Source: Oscheius onirici
Taxonomy: Eukaryota > Nematoda > Chromadorea > Rhabditida > Rhabditidae
Direction: 5' to 3'
NCBI GenBank assembly: GCA_932521025.1
Contig: OW051473.1
Span: 7,626,001 to 7,690,000, forward strand
DNA: 64,000 nucleotides
The stretch's first letter is position 1. Each line of letters begins with the position of its first letter. The position numbers were made by a program, and so were the translations under genes. The notes beneath the pieces are model-generated. The model did not search any database, was not told where the DNA came from, and saw nothing but the letters and a program-made list of their open reading frames with translations. This document shows, piece after piece, positions 1 to 11,598 of this stretch.

Positions 1-304
1 GAAGACGTAACGGATCGAAACCTTTCCTGTCCAGCCGTATCCCAAATCTGAACTATTGTTATTCTTCTTTCATGCAAGGGCTGGTTACCTGGAGCTTAAC
101 CTTCTTATCATCCAGATCTATAACCTTATTCTGAAAAGGATCCAATTATGACTGGATGCGATGATCAACAAACCCGATAATCTATTCCAACAGTTGATAT
201 GAAGTTGTTATTCAAAAAGGCACCATCTTTATACCGAACGAGTAGACAAGTCTTGCCAGTGCAGCTGTCTCCAAGCAGCATAACCTTAAACTTTTGTTGG
301 ATTG
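1..304 (-). CDS. rab-37: Rab37/Rab26-like small GTPase, 5' part, cut by window edge
   Basis: Read on the minus strand, three exons give the N-terminal half of a Rab GTPase. The P-loop reads GDSCTGKT, the effector loop region reads FISTVGIDYR, and the G3 motif reads WDTAGQERFRSVT at the window edge. Introns lie near 14-48 (acceptor ATAGTTCAG before the IWDTAGQ exon) and near 92-135. The GDSCTGKT plus GAFLNNNFISTVGIDYR combination is, from knowledge of the family, characteristic of the Rab26/Rab37 group, which acts on secretory and dense-core vesicles. The start codon is not seen: the exon opens after an acceptor at 305-306 and the preceding, usually poorly conserved, N-terminus must lie upstream. 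The remainder of the gene is outside the window. The symbol is given by family resemblance only. Confidence 0.85.
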
Positions 305-3300
305 CTTAAATTCTTAAAAGGTGTGCTGTGCTGTCTACTCTAGATACAAGTCTCCAGCTGTGCAGCCACTAGTGCTCACACTTATGAATAATTAAAGTTG
401 GCGAAATTCTTTTGGGTCTCTCTTTCTCTGAAATCTCTGAACCTGGCTGCAGACTTTATAACAAGAGAGCCTCGCGGCAATTAACGACATTGAAAGATTC
501 ACATGCTTCCGGTCATTTCTGTCTAAACAGCGTGGAAAAACTGCAAATATCCTTGGCTGCGCGACGTTTCCCATTAAGTAATGTGTCTAGATGTCGAAGA
601 GCAGAAAAAACGGCTTGATTGCAAACGGGACAAAGAAATAGATTCCATCTTAAGCAATCTTGAGGGTTTGAGTATCTTGGTCTGTCCCACTCACTGGCAG
701 TCTTTTCTGTCCTGCCATGCAACGCTCCCACGTCCTATGGCACCAATGGAAGGGCTGAATAGTAGACTGGCAAAAAGTTATTGCCCATATAACAAACAAA
801 AGCAGATTCATTAGCTTAACTGAAGCCACACTTCTTATCATGACCTAGGGGTGTGGGTTTACAACTCCCTCTGATCATAAAAGTTTTTCCCGAGATCCAT
901 TTAATCATGATCCTTTGCTTTTGAATTTGATCTATGAGTCAGGAAATTGTAGACGAGCGCTTGGAATAAGACCCGGGCTATAAATGATTCCCATGTCTAG
1001 GTCTTAGCACTGTTTTAGGTTCGGGAGTGACATCATTTTCATAAAATGACGAACAATTTCTTTGTTGTTTCACGAATCTTTTTTGACGTATGACCCGTCT
1101 TTCTACTACGAAGAAAATGGGGATTGAACAAAGTTAAGACTTTGCGTGTTGTGTCCAAGCCCTCGCCGCTTTTGGGAATTGGCAGATTGTTTCCTATTGC
1201 AGTGCTCTTTGCAAAACAGCTGTCAACAAAAGAGACATCTCAAGCCTCGTGAAAAAGTGGGACATGTACTTCAACTTACTGTGAAAGAATGGTCAATTTC
1301 TTGTAGAATCGACGACTTCTTCCTCAACCGACCGTTCATTCTGAAAGAGTTCTTTCAAGATGTTGGACTAGAAGTTTTAAAGCTGCAACACAAGAGAAAC
1401 GTGGCTGATCAGACCGAAGAAAAGATCGGCCACAATGCGCTCCACCCAGATGGGCGTTCATGTCATTAACTCGTCTGAGGCAAAGAATCAGGAACGCGTG
1501 GAGGAGAAGCGCACAAAAAAGTCTGGGTTAGATTGGAACAGACGATGAAATTATAGCCAATGTGCATCTCATATGTGCCGGATTTTCCTGTGTCCGGGCG
1601 AAGGGGCGGAACCCCTTAGTTCTATGCTGCACGGGAATCCCAGGACCTTTTCTCGCGAGGTCCGTCTTTCCTGGGACACTCTTCTTGACGAAATTTCGAG
1701 GAGGATATGCCGCGAAGTGAGCGCTCTATTCAACTCGAGGCCTCCGTTGTTGTTAACAGCCCTTCCAATGAACCTAGGCGCAAATACAATTTGTTTTGAA
1801 AAGGAGATGCTCTCCAGCAGAGGCGGCAAATATCTGAATGTTGTGACAAGAGTTAAGAAACAGGGCTAAAGATTCTCTTCGACGATAAAGTTTGGAGAAA
1901 ATGTGTGGGAGAAAAAGAGATGTGGGTGTGGGATGAGGATTATCACGCGTCGCGACAAAAAAGTTAGTATCGGTGAGAGAGTCGACCTTCTAGAAGGATT
2001 TGTATTTTGACATGCCTGGATTACGGTGGTTTTTGTCTGGGAAATTGTTGTCACCGCCTCCTGGAGAGAAAGGGCCCTTTTCGTTTGGTCAGGAGTACTA
2101 ATCAGACGATGAATAATAGGATAGAACGAGACAAGGAAGAAACAGAGTTGACAGAGTTCATAATGGCAGCAACATGTAACTAAGCGTATTATTCCAAAAG
2201 CTGTTCAAACATAGAGAGCGCGAGCTTCCCCCAGTGCTGAAAGCCCGTTATATTTTAATATCTCGTGTTGGAAAAATAGAGAAAATAATAAAAGGGCCGG
2301 GCTGGCTTGCTCTCCAAAAAGGAGACGGAGATTAGCGCCAGAAGTGGAAAATTCGCAGCCTACTCGAGAAGAAAGAAAGAACGCCATGTGCTAGCTCTTC
2401 TAGCTCTCTCTCCTGAGATGGGAAAATGTGCGATTACACGGGGGCAACGAGGGGAAGAGCCGCGATTATCGTCGTCGTGCTACTCGATACCCAACGCAGC
2501 CAATTTAGGCCCTTACGGCAAATCGGCTATTTACAACTTGAGACACACCAAGGGGAAGAGGCAGTTAAGAACTTTTTGTTGCTTGTTGTTCCATGGCAGA
2601 GCTTTTTAAATTTTTGTCGTGAATGAGAGCGGGTGCCAATGCAAATAAAGAAGAAGGCAACTTCCAAACACGGGGAAGGTTCAATTCTCAGTTTTTGTCT
2701 TTTCCCCGTGCTAAAGATTGTGTAGAATGATGAATGTTTCTGAGTTTTGTTTATAGTCAAGCTAAAATAAGGGGCTATAACTCTTTCGAACGATGAATGT
2801 TTCCAATTGAGGTAAGTCATATGTTATCATTAGTAATGACCTGAGACGAAACTTGTGAGGAAGAAAAGTGTAAAAGTACTCTTGAAGAATCGCGCACTGA
2901 AATGCATACTAAATACAGTGAATTCATCAGAGCAAACGACTCAGAATTAGACTCGGCTCAAAAAGGAGAGGTGAAGCATGGATCTCTAACGAGCATGGCT
3001 GCTCAGTTTCCGTATCACAATCACGATGAAAGGCCACTAATGTGTAGCTTTGATTCAATTGAAAGTTATTCATTTCTTTGTCTCTTCTTTCGAAAATTGA
3101 GGTGTCTGAAGGAGTTAATTTCTACTATCAAGATGAGCAATCTATGACGTGCCTCTATCTTGAAATGAAGTCGTGAAGTCGAAATTAGATTGAGTCTATA
3201 AAAGTACCTCTTGGTCGGTTGGTCAAAAGAACAAGCTGAACCTTTTTTCGAGAGGTCAAATCCAATTTCGCTCCGAAGACGATCAGAAATCTCGTGTCCC

Positions 3301-3434
3301 AAATATCAGAACTGCAAATTGATAAACATTTACTCGTCAGTCTCAGGCTAAAAATAAACAAAGAACCTGTAAATATGAAAGCTGTTTGTTTGTATGTACA
3401 AAAATACAATTGGGGGGGGGGGGGGGACAATGCT
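305..3434. other. Intergenic or intronic stretch without a recognised gene
   Basis: No reading frame here joins into a convincing spliced gene. Open frames at 1146-1469 and 1569-1869 are on opposing strands, lack recognisable motifs and show no matching splice sites. A TATA-like stretch (TATAAAAG) lies near 3196 with no assignable gene. An N-terminal exon of the Rab gene could be hidden in the first part. Confidence 0.4.
3412..3426. repeat. Homopolymer G tract (15 G)
   Basis: An uninterrupted run of fifteen G residues on the plus strand, immediately beyond the stop codon of the small minus-strand gene at 3435. Long G tracts can form G-quadruplexes and are length-unstable; the exact count may also be an assembly artefact. 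Confidence 0.9.
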
Positions 3435-3851
3435 TTAGAAGCGATGCATCATTTGCTTGAAGGCCGTCTCACGTTTTTCTTCCTCACGTACAAGACGAGC
3501 TATATTCGAGCGCAGAGTTGTTTCCCATGCAGCCCTAAAACTGTCCGTTTTTGTCGGGAAAACTCGAAATGTACCAGTTGACAGTGTCGCCCTTGGTGTC
3601 AGCCAAGAATTTTTTAAAGCTTCTTCCGAGGAAATTCGGTAGAATTGATGAATTTGCATTCGAATTCGAAGGCTGCTGTTGACGCATCATGTCATTCAGA
3701 CCCCTTTTTTGAGTGGTTTTAGTCCTAAAAGATGCAAATGTTAACAAGATGTGCTACAGTAAGACACTAACCCAGATTTGGACATGAATGGATTGGCCTT
3801 CTCGGTGACTTGCCACGACTGGCGAAGAGCGCGCTGAGCATTTGAAGCCAT
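3435..3851 (-). CDS. Small protein of unknown function, about 115 aa
   Basis: Three exons on the minus strand. The ATG at 3851 sits four bases after a CTTTCAG, which may be a spliced-leader acceptor. Exon 1 encodes MASNAQRALRQSWQVTEK; a GT-AG intron separates it from an exon ending DTVNW; a second intron (donor GTACAT, acceptor GTTTTAG) leads to AAWETTLRSNIARLVREEE and a stop at 3435-3437. The C-terminal segment is strongly helical and charged, suggesting a small soluble or membrane-peripheral helical protein. No signal peptide or known motif was recognised. Consistent phase across both introns is the main support. Function is not assigned. Confidence 0.6.
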
Positions 3852-4078
3852 TTTCTGAAAGATTTTCATTAAAATTGTGTTAAAGTGATTGCTAAGAATA
3901 GATTGGGCTTTGTATTGTTTCAACAAAGTCCGACAGAGCGAGCTCCTATCTGCCGAGCGACTTCTTTATATGGGCGGCAAGGACTGTTTACCTTAACCAC
4001 GGTACAAGGAATATTCGGGCGTACTTTAAAGTGAAAACATTGGACCGGCCCGCCTCGTGTAGGGAAGACGGCCCAAAA

Positions 4079-4359
4079 CTATGACGTGTTACGAAAAACA
4101 GAAACTGGGAGAAATTGGCTGATCAGGGAGGATTCGATGTCTAATAAGTCTAATGTTTTTTGATGCGCAAAACAGTTCTAAGGTATCAGATAGGTCAACT
4201 AGTTTAGAGAAAAAAAAACTCACCTCGATTCGATTCCACATTTTTATCACTGAACAGCTGTTTGGGACACGGCGGTTTGCAAGGATTGAAGCGATTGAGA
4301 CGATTGAGGTCAACAACATCACGGGAGACTTCGTGGTCAACAGGTCGAGATCGAACTTT
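4079..4359 (-). CDS. Possible small gene or terminal exons, function unknown
   Basis: A minus-strand exon begins after GATTCCAG at 4359 and encodes a segment with CKPPCPKQLF; a donor GTGAGT follows the codons VESNR. A second short exon beginning at ACATCG (phase kept) would end with a stop at 4079-4081. No ATG start could be tied to it; the open frame continues upstream only with non-ATG starts, so an upstream exon is missing or the model is wrong. No family was recognised. Confidence 0.3.
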
Positions 4360-4925
4360 CTGGAATCTCGGAAGGGTTGAGTGAAAGATAGCTAATGTTA
4401 TACAGTCCAAACGGGGACCTCCAAAGAACAGGCAAAGTATCAGCTGCAAAAGACCGAGAGACCACTATGACAGTCAACAATAGTACGAGTGCAAATCAGA
4501 AGTCTGTTTTGGACAAACACAAAGTTTCTGTAAACTTTTCGGAACATGCTATTTCAGTGTCACATAAAGTAGATTTCGAACAGAGGTACCTGTAATTTCA
4601 GATCACAGATTCATTTATAAATGTGGTTCGTCAGATAATTTAACTGAACAAACTGTTTTAACGCAACAGACCCCAAAATACAGTGTCAACAACAAATGTT
4701 CCGAAAACTGCCTTATTCAGTAATAACTTGGAAGGCGGATGCAACACATATGCGGGAACATACGAATCTAATCTTATGAGGTTAATTGCATACACTTCAT
4801 AAAGACATGTCTGGAATAGGTTACACTTCACTTTTCATCGATCTTTTTGTTCCAACTATAGACTGCACCTTCTAGGTGTCTCAGTGTCACGTAGCTGACG
4901 ACCTTCACTTTCCTTTGCCAAACTG
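4360..4925. other. Intergenic stretch, nothing recognised
   Basis: AT-rich sequence upstream of the secreted-protein gene. Open frames such as 4395-4595 have no splice support or family resemblance. It probably contains the promoter region of the gene starting at 4926. Confidence 0.4.
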
Positions 4926-6450
4926 ATGCTGCTAATAGTGTACTCACTAGTTTCAATCGTTGCTGTTAGTGCCAAATATGACCCGTTTTATTATAGTTAT
5001 ATTCCGCACGAAGAAGTTTTAATAGCTAGGAAACAGGGAGAACTAGGTTGAGATTTTTGTATTCCTTAAATTCCATTTTTTTTTTCAGAAAAACAACGCT
5101 TCGACCATGCAGTAATTAACACCACTGTACTCCGGAGGTATGACAGCTTTCAGTTTTTCAAAAACTTTTTAGAACCGAACTCTATGACGATTACATCTCA
5201 AAATGTAACACATTAGGCAAGGAACGTGCACGTATTGTAGCCGAATCTGTCAAGCATGTGTCTAGAAAAGAAGATTATAAGGTTTTCTATCGTATTTCTT
5301 CTTTTTTCATTCAATTCTTCAGCTTCTCCTAACGATGGGAATGAGACAGTTTGTGGCCCGTTTTCTCACACTCCCACGCGATCAATTCGTCTATGGAATC
5401 AAAGAGCTCTGCACGAAATTCGAATTGCAGCTGCAATGCCAGCGAGGGTTTGGGGAGAGTCGGTTTGCAAAACTTGAAAAATTGAATGATGCAAATGTTC
5501 AGAGCCCAGATAAGGGCCAGAGTCGAAGACATGTCAGCAGAAAACGGCAATCTGAGAGTTTTGTTGGAGGAACAATGTAGACAGGAACATTTTGACCCAT
5601 CGCCTTATTACTGCATTTCTGATGATCCATATATCTGGTCAAAACCTTGCTTTAAGGTAAGTATTGACGGACATCCGCTGACATACATAATTATTTTGAA
5701 AAGAGAACAACTATACTTTTGTCCCAGGTTGAACTTTAGAGCTAAAATATGAAAGACGTGTTCAACCTGGTTTCCAGATTTTGTTTGTTTCAATAAACAA
5801 TTACAATATGTGGGAACTTTAGTGCACGGTTGTTCCCAAAAATATGGAATAAGACTAGGAGTGTTAAAAATAAGTAGTAACTGGTAATCAGTCCAGAGTC
5901 ATTCAGTTGCTCACTTTTTTCCTGTTCACGATACTTTTCACATTACTTCTTTCTATTTGTGTTCTTACAGGAAATGTTGAAGTACAACTACACGCGTTAT
6001 TCTGTCGGTCGTCGGATGGCAAACATACATTTCGATGCAGTTCGCAATGTGACTCTTTTAACATACGATAAGGTTTTCTTTCATTGTTTACATGTACCCA
6101 ATTGATCACAGGATCTCAACGACGACAACCAGATTCTGACCGTAAAGGAGAAAGTCCAAAATATCATGGTTGCAGCGTTGGAAGAGATGGCTCAAATCGA
6201 GGGAGAAAAATGTGCAGATTTGACAAACGTTCTACAATGTGTGTTGCCTTTTGTAGGTATCAAGTGTGGTCCTAAAATAAAATCGATGATGAGGACCATG
6301 ATCGAAGTCGGGTGCGTCGTTTTCTTAGCAAGAGCATTAAATATTTTTAGATATCTAACTCAGGAACGGCAAGAAGACCTCAATCAGCACTTTAAGGGTT
6401 TTGGCGTTGAACCTGACCTTCGGTGTACAAAGATTGGTAAAAACATATAG
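4926..6450 (+). CDS. Secreted Cys-containing protein, nematode type, unknown function
   Basis: At least eight exons with consistent phase. It begins with a hydrophobic signal peptide (MLLIVYSLVSIVAVSA). Next comes a Tyr-rich stretch, then a segment with C at DDYISKCNT and at ELCTKF, a charged helix (ARVEDMSAENGNLRVLLEEQ), and a pair of later Cys groups in YYCISDDPY and WSKPCF. The C-terminal part contains KCADLTNVLQCVLPFVGIKC, spacing reminiscent of worm-specific Cys-rich secreted families such as DUF19; that link is a guess. An apparent frameshift near 5480 disappears if a 40-base intron with donor GTTTGC (after GGGGAGAGTCG) and acceptor GTTCAG is removed. The last exon is read through to TAG at 6448; splicing a 27-base GTAAAA...TGCAG would instead end at 6486 just before an AATAAA. 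Confidence 0.65.
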
Positions 6451-7266
6451 TCTTTGTCTGCAGCTTTATCACACACTATTCCATAAATAAATGTTTACGG
6501 TTCAGCACAGCACATGTGATAGCGTCTGGAAGAGAGAGCCTGTTTATGAATCTTTGATCCGGCAGGAGCAGAGAGGGTGAAAGTGATAGGAGTAGTAGAC
6601 AAAAGGGACCTACCAAAATAATAATCTCTGGCGGAAAGAGGTATCTGTATGTTTCTATGTTTTCCTCTTTATTCATAAGAAAGCAGTGGTGATTTCAACA
6701 GATTACATTTGAACAGCAAACAATGGAGAGTTTCGGGTCTATTTAGTTATTTTGACACCCATTGGGTGTTGATTTCTTTTACACTGTTGCTGTCCATTCT
6801 ATAAAACGATAGAGGTTTCTGTAAAACAATCTGGATACGATTTGTACCACAACCATTTTACAGTACCCAGAGGTATGTGACAGCTTCCATGAGCGTGTGA
6901 TCTGCTATAAATCTGTGTCGAGACATCATCTGGCTTGGTGCACTGTACTTTACTCTAATTCCGTGGCAGTCCATCAACTCCGTAACAGGAAATAAAAGGA
7001 TGCTTGCTTCCTCGTTCTTGACAAGGCCAAATTTTCAAGCGTTTCGAGCCAAGTGTTAAAATTGCTGAGAAAACAAAAACCGAAAAACTGTTTCTGCTGA
7101 CACATTTGCGGGTGTGGTTGTCATTGCTCGGGTCACCGAGACCGATTGTGTCTTTCAAACGTGACTTTTGTGTGTGTTGTGTGAAGCATTTTTCGTCATA
7201 TGAGATGACGACCCACCCGGCGACCGGTTACCTCCAATTACAGCATTCACCAACGGCAAGCGCAAC
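6451..7266. other. Intergenic stretch with polyadenylation signal
   Basis: AATAAA at about 6484-6490 is probably the poly(A) signal of the upstream secreted-protein gene. The rest holds no supported exon. Confidence 0.45.
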
Positions 7267-7554
7267 ATGGCAAGTGAGACACTCCCTCTTCCTTAAAAAT
7301 TATTATTTTTTACTTTAGACGACAAAGTCAGCCGTTTCTTTAAGAAGGAGAAGAGAACTTTCGAGGGCGCTGCACGTAAGTCGCCACTTCTTTTTGTTTT
7401 CAGTTAACTTTTCAGACGATGCAGCTAGAGATGTCAAAAAAGCAGCTAGAAATGTAGAGCATACTATCCGCCCTCCATGGTACCGAAGAACTTGGAGTAG
7501 GTTTTTTCAAAAATAGACTTTGCTCCGCTTTTTAGGACATTAGCCACGGCTTGA
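7267..7554 (+). CDS. Short charged helical protein, unknown function
   Basis: Start ATG at 7267; the first intron begins after seven coding bases (donor GTGAGA, acceptor CTTTAG), the second has donor GTAAGT and acceptor TTTTCAG. The joined frame reads MANDKVSRFFKKEKRTFEGA followed by a repeating Asp/Lys/Ala helix (RDVKKAARNVEHT) and RPPWYRRTWS. Repeated [DN]V..AARNV-type spacing suggests a short amphipathic helix. The end is uncertain: reading through stops at 7516, while splicing a 36-base GTTTTT...TTTAG intron stops at 7554. It lies 390 bases upstream of the NAALADase start and on the same strand, so it may be an alternative 5' exon set or an independent gene. No family was recognised. Confidence 0.45.
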
Positions 7555-7947
7555 CGGGTTTATTAGTCAAAAAGCTACTATCTTCTCGAATTCAGCGGGT
7601 CAACTTTGAAAAAGGGAAAACGTGGCCTTACCTGAAAAACACCTGACCACATGATTGACCTCATTTTCAGATCGGATCAGAGGCTTTTTCAACCGAAGAC
7701 GTTGAAAAAATGAAAAATCCAATCACCTTATCATCGCGGATTATTACCTATCAGTTCAGTGTCGTCAAGCGTCCACTTTTCCGGCAATGGTCATACTTCT
7801 CAGACAAATAAATCATTCAGTAGCACACTTTTTAAAGTTTTTCTGATTGCGAGATTCTGCTCGCGTTCTCACTCCGCCACGCGACCAGTAATCCAGTCCA
7901 ACTACCCTTCCGCCAACTGATACCTACCTCTCTCTGTTTTTTTCCAG
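7555..7947 (+). other. Upstream region of the NAALADase gene
   Basis: No exon is supported. It ends with the pyrimidine-rich TTTTTTTCCAG directly before the ATG at 7948, which looks like a trans-splice acceptor for a spliced leader. Confidence 0.45.
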
Positions 7948-10900
7948 ATGCGACCGCCACATCCGCAAAGACTATTATATATTAGCGGAGCCGTTTTGGT
8001 GCTCGGTTTGGGCATGCTCATAGCCGGCTCCATTATGCTCGGAATCGGTGTGCATAAAAGCAAAGAAAAAAGTACTCGTACCTCAGCCCAAACGCCAGCA
8101 AATTTCGATTCGACAACAACAACAGCTGCTCCAGTTACGGATCGTTTGTTTGCTCTAAAACATCTGTCTGATAGCAGTTTATAGGTGACATGATTAAAAA
8201 AATGATCCGCGAAGGAATCAAATGGCAGAACATCCAAGAAAACCTACGCGATTTCACGAAAAAACCACATCAGGCGGGAACGGATGCTAATAAGGAGGTG
8301 GCTGAGATGATTAAACAAAAGTGGCAAAGTGCGGGGCTGGAAGGTAACTATTATTTTTATGCAAAGGTTAACTTTTTAGACGTTCACGAAGTCTCTTACA
8401 ATGTCCTTTTAACATATCCAGAATGGGACAATCCCAACATTTTGTCAATTTCTGAGCCAAGCGGGAATGTTGTTTTCAAAACGAGTGGCACAAGTCCAGC
8501 AGTTCTCCCAGAGCAACAAGATACAGGTAAAACTTTTCACAACAGCAAAATATTTTCCAGGCGCCGGAATACAATGGCTGGCATTCTCGCCGAATGGTTC
8601 AGTAACAGGAGATGTTGTCTATTGTCACTTTGGGTCGACGAAAGACTTTCAGGCACTGAAGGACAGGGGAATTCATCTCGCCGTATGTTATCTTTTGTCA
8701 AGAGCACAAAAACCATTTTCAGGGAAAAATCGCTCTCATTCGATATGGAGACATCTTCAGAGGTGACAAGGTGGCACAGGCTGAAAAAGCTGGGGCCATC
8801 GGAGCAATTTTGTATACAGATCCTGCCGAAGGCGCGACTTTGGGTACCTTATCCAGTGAATACAACCATGTTTAACGATATGACTCTTTTTCCAGATGAG
8901 ACATATCCTAACACTTACTACATGCCGCCGGATGGAGTTCAAAGAGGTACTCTCTTCATCGGAGATGGAGACCCGTTGACCCCTCTGTATCCGTCAAAGC
9001 CGAATCTTTGGAAGTCACTGACTCTTGAAGAGGTTGTCCTAGCTTGTTTCACTTATTTAATATGTCAGGCTCTGAATGGTGGTGATCTTCCCACAATTCC
9101 TTGTCTGCCAATCTCGTACATGGCTGCTCAAGAGATTCTCAGCCGAATGAATCCACCTGAAGTTGACCCTTCTTGGAGAGGTGCTATCAATACCACATAT
9201 AATTATGGACCGGGACTTAAAGATGGCATGAAAGTTACTATTAACGTTCATGCCCATTTTGAAAACAGGTATGAGTGTTTAAATGGCCGTGTCAATCCCC
9301 GTGTAGGACTATCCAGAACATTATCGGCTATATTTACGGAACGGAGGAACAGGATCGGTACGTAATCCTCGGAAATCACTACGATGCCTGGGTCTATGGC
9401 GCAATGGATCCGAATGCCGGAACTGCGGCTCTCGCGGAAGTGGTGCGTTCCATTGGACAAACTGTACAGCAAACGGGCTGGAGACCCGGTGGGCTAGAGA
9501 TATGCTCCATTATGTAGGACAGTTCAGCCAGAACGATCATGTTCGCAAACTGGGATGCTGAAGAGTATGGAACTGTTGGATCAGTCGAGTTTGTTGAAGA
9601 GTTTGCTTCCATTTTGATGAAAAGGGTGGTCGTCTACTTGAATATGGATTGTTTGAAAGGAAATGTAACTCTGTAAGATTGCAAACAACCTAGAAATGAG
9701 GAATGTTTTAGATATGTGCAGGCTTCCCCAGTGTTAAATGATGTTCTGATGAGTTCCGCCAAAAATGTTCGAAATCCAAATATGGACGAACTTAAAGCTG
9801 GAAGAACAACAATTTATGACACGTGGTACTCATTGTACTTTGTTTTTCATAACCTACTATTAGGCTTTACAACTTTGCCGATACCGACGATCCGAACAAG
9901 CCATATGTCCAAATTCCCAATGGTGGTTCTGACCACAAGAGTTTCTTGACCTATCTCGGAATTCCGGTCGTCAATTTTTACTTTTTGCAATATAACGACT
10001 CTTTCACCTATCCTTTATATCACACACTTTACGAGACACCTTTTGCAATCGAAAATCTTATGGATACTAGTAATTACTCGGTTCGATAGTGCGTTTTCAT
10101 CTCTTGAGCATGTTTTAAGACTCACGTTGCCCTTGGACAATACTGGACAGAAATGGCTTTAAGCTTTGCCGACTCGCCGACTGTTCCTTATAAGTGAGAT
10201 GCTTTAGTGGATTAAACCGTTTTAGGCTTTCCGACTTAACTCAACAGATGACCTACTCGTTTATTCCTGACTTGAGGCAAGCCATAGCAAAGAAGAACAT
10301 GTCAGAATACACTTCAGACGGATTACAACAGCTCGACTATATGTCTACCACGTCGAAAGTTTGTTAAGAGAAATATTTATTAAACAACTATTCAGAGCCT
10401 GACACAGCAAGCTATTGAATTTGACAAGACCACTTTCACGTTTAATGATGACATCAAACTTAGAATAAAGTGGAACGATCGCATGACAAGGTTCGTTCCC
10501 ACGCTTTTTTCGCTACCGGATCTTTGGTATAGTTTCCAGAACTGTTTCGTAAATCCGCACGGCACGCCGAATGATCCCGCGGCCCGTCATGTTCTTTTTT
10601 CTACGAGCAAGACAGACTCTTACGCCGGCAGTGTGATGCAGCAAGTGTATGCCATTGTGAGTCAGCTTTTGTTTCAGACCGCTGGGAAAGAGACAGAGAT
10701 TCAAAAATTGCTCTTTTGTACACAGTCAGACATAAACACCTGCGCCATTAGCATGACAAAGATGTCAGCATGAAGACGCGTGTATAGGCAAGACTGTTAA
10801 GCTGTCTGGGTCACACGCTATAGTGCTTCGGCACGACCGTATATTGTGCAATTCTGGCATCCCATTGATATTCTCTTTTACAGTTGAACCAAATGACACC

Positions 10901-11012
10901 CACAACGGACCCGTCTACATTGCAAGAACTCTCAAGAGAATTGGCAAATCAGATCTCAACCGTTCATTATAGTCTACAATGTGCTGGAAATGCCATCAAC
11001 AATTTCATTTAG
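7948..11012 (+). CDS. NAALADase / glutamate carboxypeptidase II-like peptidase (M28B)
   Basis: About fifteen exons join to a type II membrane peptidase of some 730 residues, the usual family length. A single signal-anchor ([20 protein letters not shown]) follows a short basic N-terminus. The protease-associated domain includes [10 protein letters not shown]. Metal and catalytic motifs are intact: [17 protein letters not shown] (zinc His and bridging Asp), WDAEEYG (general base Glu), LNMD, and LYHTLYET (zinc His). The C-terminal helical dimerisation region ends [14 protein letters not shown]. The last two exons are joined by a 227-base intron (10657-10883), which puts VYAI before LNQMTP, matching the family. 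By family knowledge it hydrolyses N-acetyl-aspartyl-glutamate or gamma-linked glutamates at the cell surface. The C. elegans counterparts are the gcp-2 genes; orthology was not tested. Confidence 0.93.
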
Positions 11013-11119
11013 AAGACATACATGTATTTTTGTACACACGAGTATCAGATATTTGAGATGAAAGCTTTGCTGGGACGAAAAGAGAGCCGTAGTTGTTTTG
11101 TCGCCTGTTTTCTTTGTGT

Positions 11120-11598
11120 TCACCGGATGTTCACCTGGACAGCTAGGTTGCAAAGCCTCTGGATATAGTAGTCGGCTTTCTGGACGTCTCCCTGGAAAAG
11201 AGCGTCGTTTTTAAACTTTAGCTGACAGCCTCCAGACCACATAATTTACTGCACCAATCGGTTAGATCTTCGATTGTCAAGGTTGCTATTTATCACGCGC
11301 ACTTGAAAGCACGAGGGGTCAGCTGGAGCGACGCGCTAACAGCCACACGGAACTATAGTACTACTAACCTTTCGAACTGCCTTCTCTCCCAAGATACGTT
11401 CAGCCTTGGCGATTTGGAGAAACTGACTCTTGGCCTCGGATTCGGATTCCTTCATGGTCGCCGTGTACTCCTTGACAATACTGTAAGCACTTTTCAGATC
11501 CATAGCTCGATAAATCAGGTCATAGCTGAAAGATTGGGTTATCAGTCGTGACCCCCGGTTGCTTACTTCTCGGGGCAGATAGTGACATGCAGCACCAT
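11120..11598 (-). CDS. Small unknown protein, about 86 aa, three exons
   Basis: Minus-strand exons 11567-11598, 11369-11525 and 11120-11191 join in one frame. The protein starts MVLHVTICPENYDLIYRAMD, continues as a charged helical segment (KESESEAKSQFLQIAKAERI), and ends ADYYIQRLCNLAVQVNIR. Both introns are GT-AG; the acceptor before exon 3 is TTTTCCAG. An upstream TTTTGCAG 20 bases before the ATG may be a spliced-leader acceptor. It is convergent with the NAALADase gene, their ends 108 bases apart. The helical composition and short length suggest a subunit or adaptor, but no family was recognised. Confidence 0.6.

Noticed and set aside
5460-5600. Apparent frameshift in the secreted-protein gene
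   Set aside because: Removing a 40-base GTTTGC...GTTCAG intron joins both frames in phase, so no mutation is needed.
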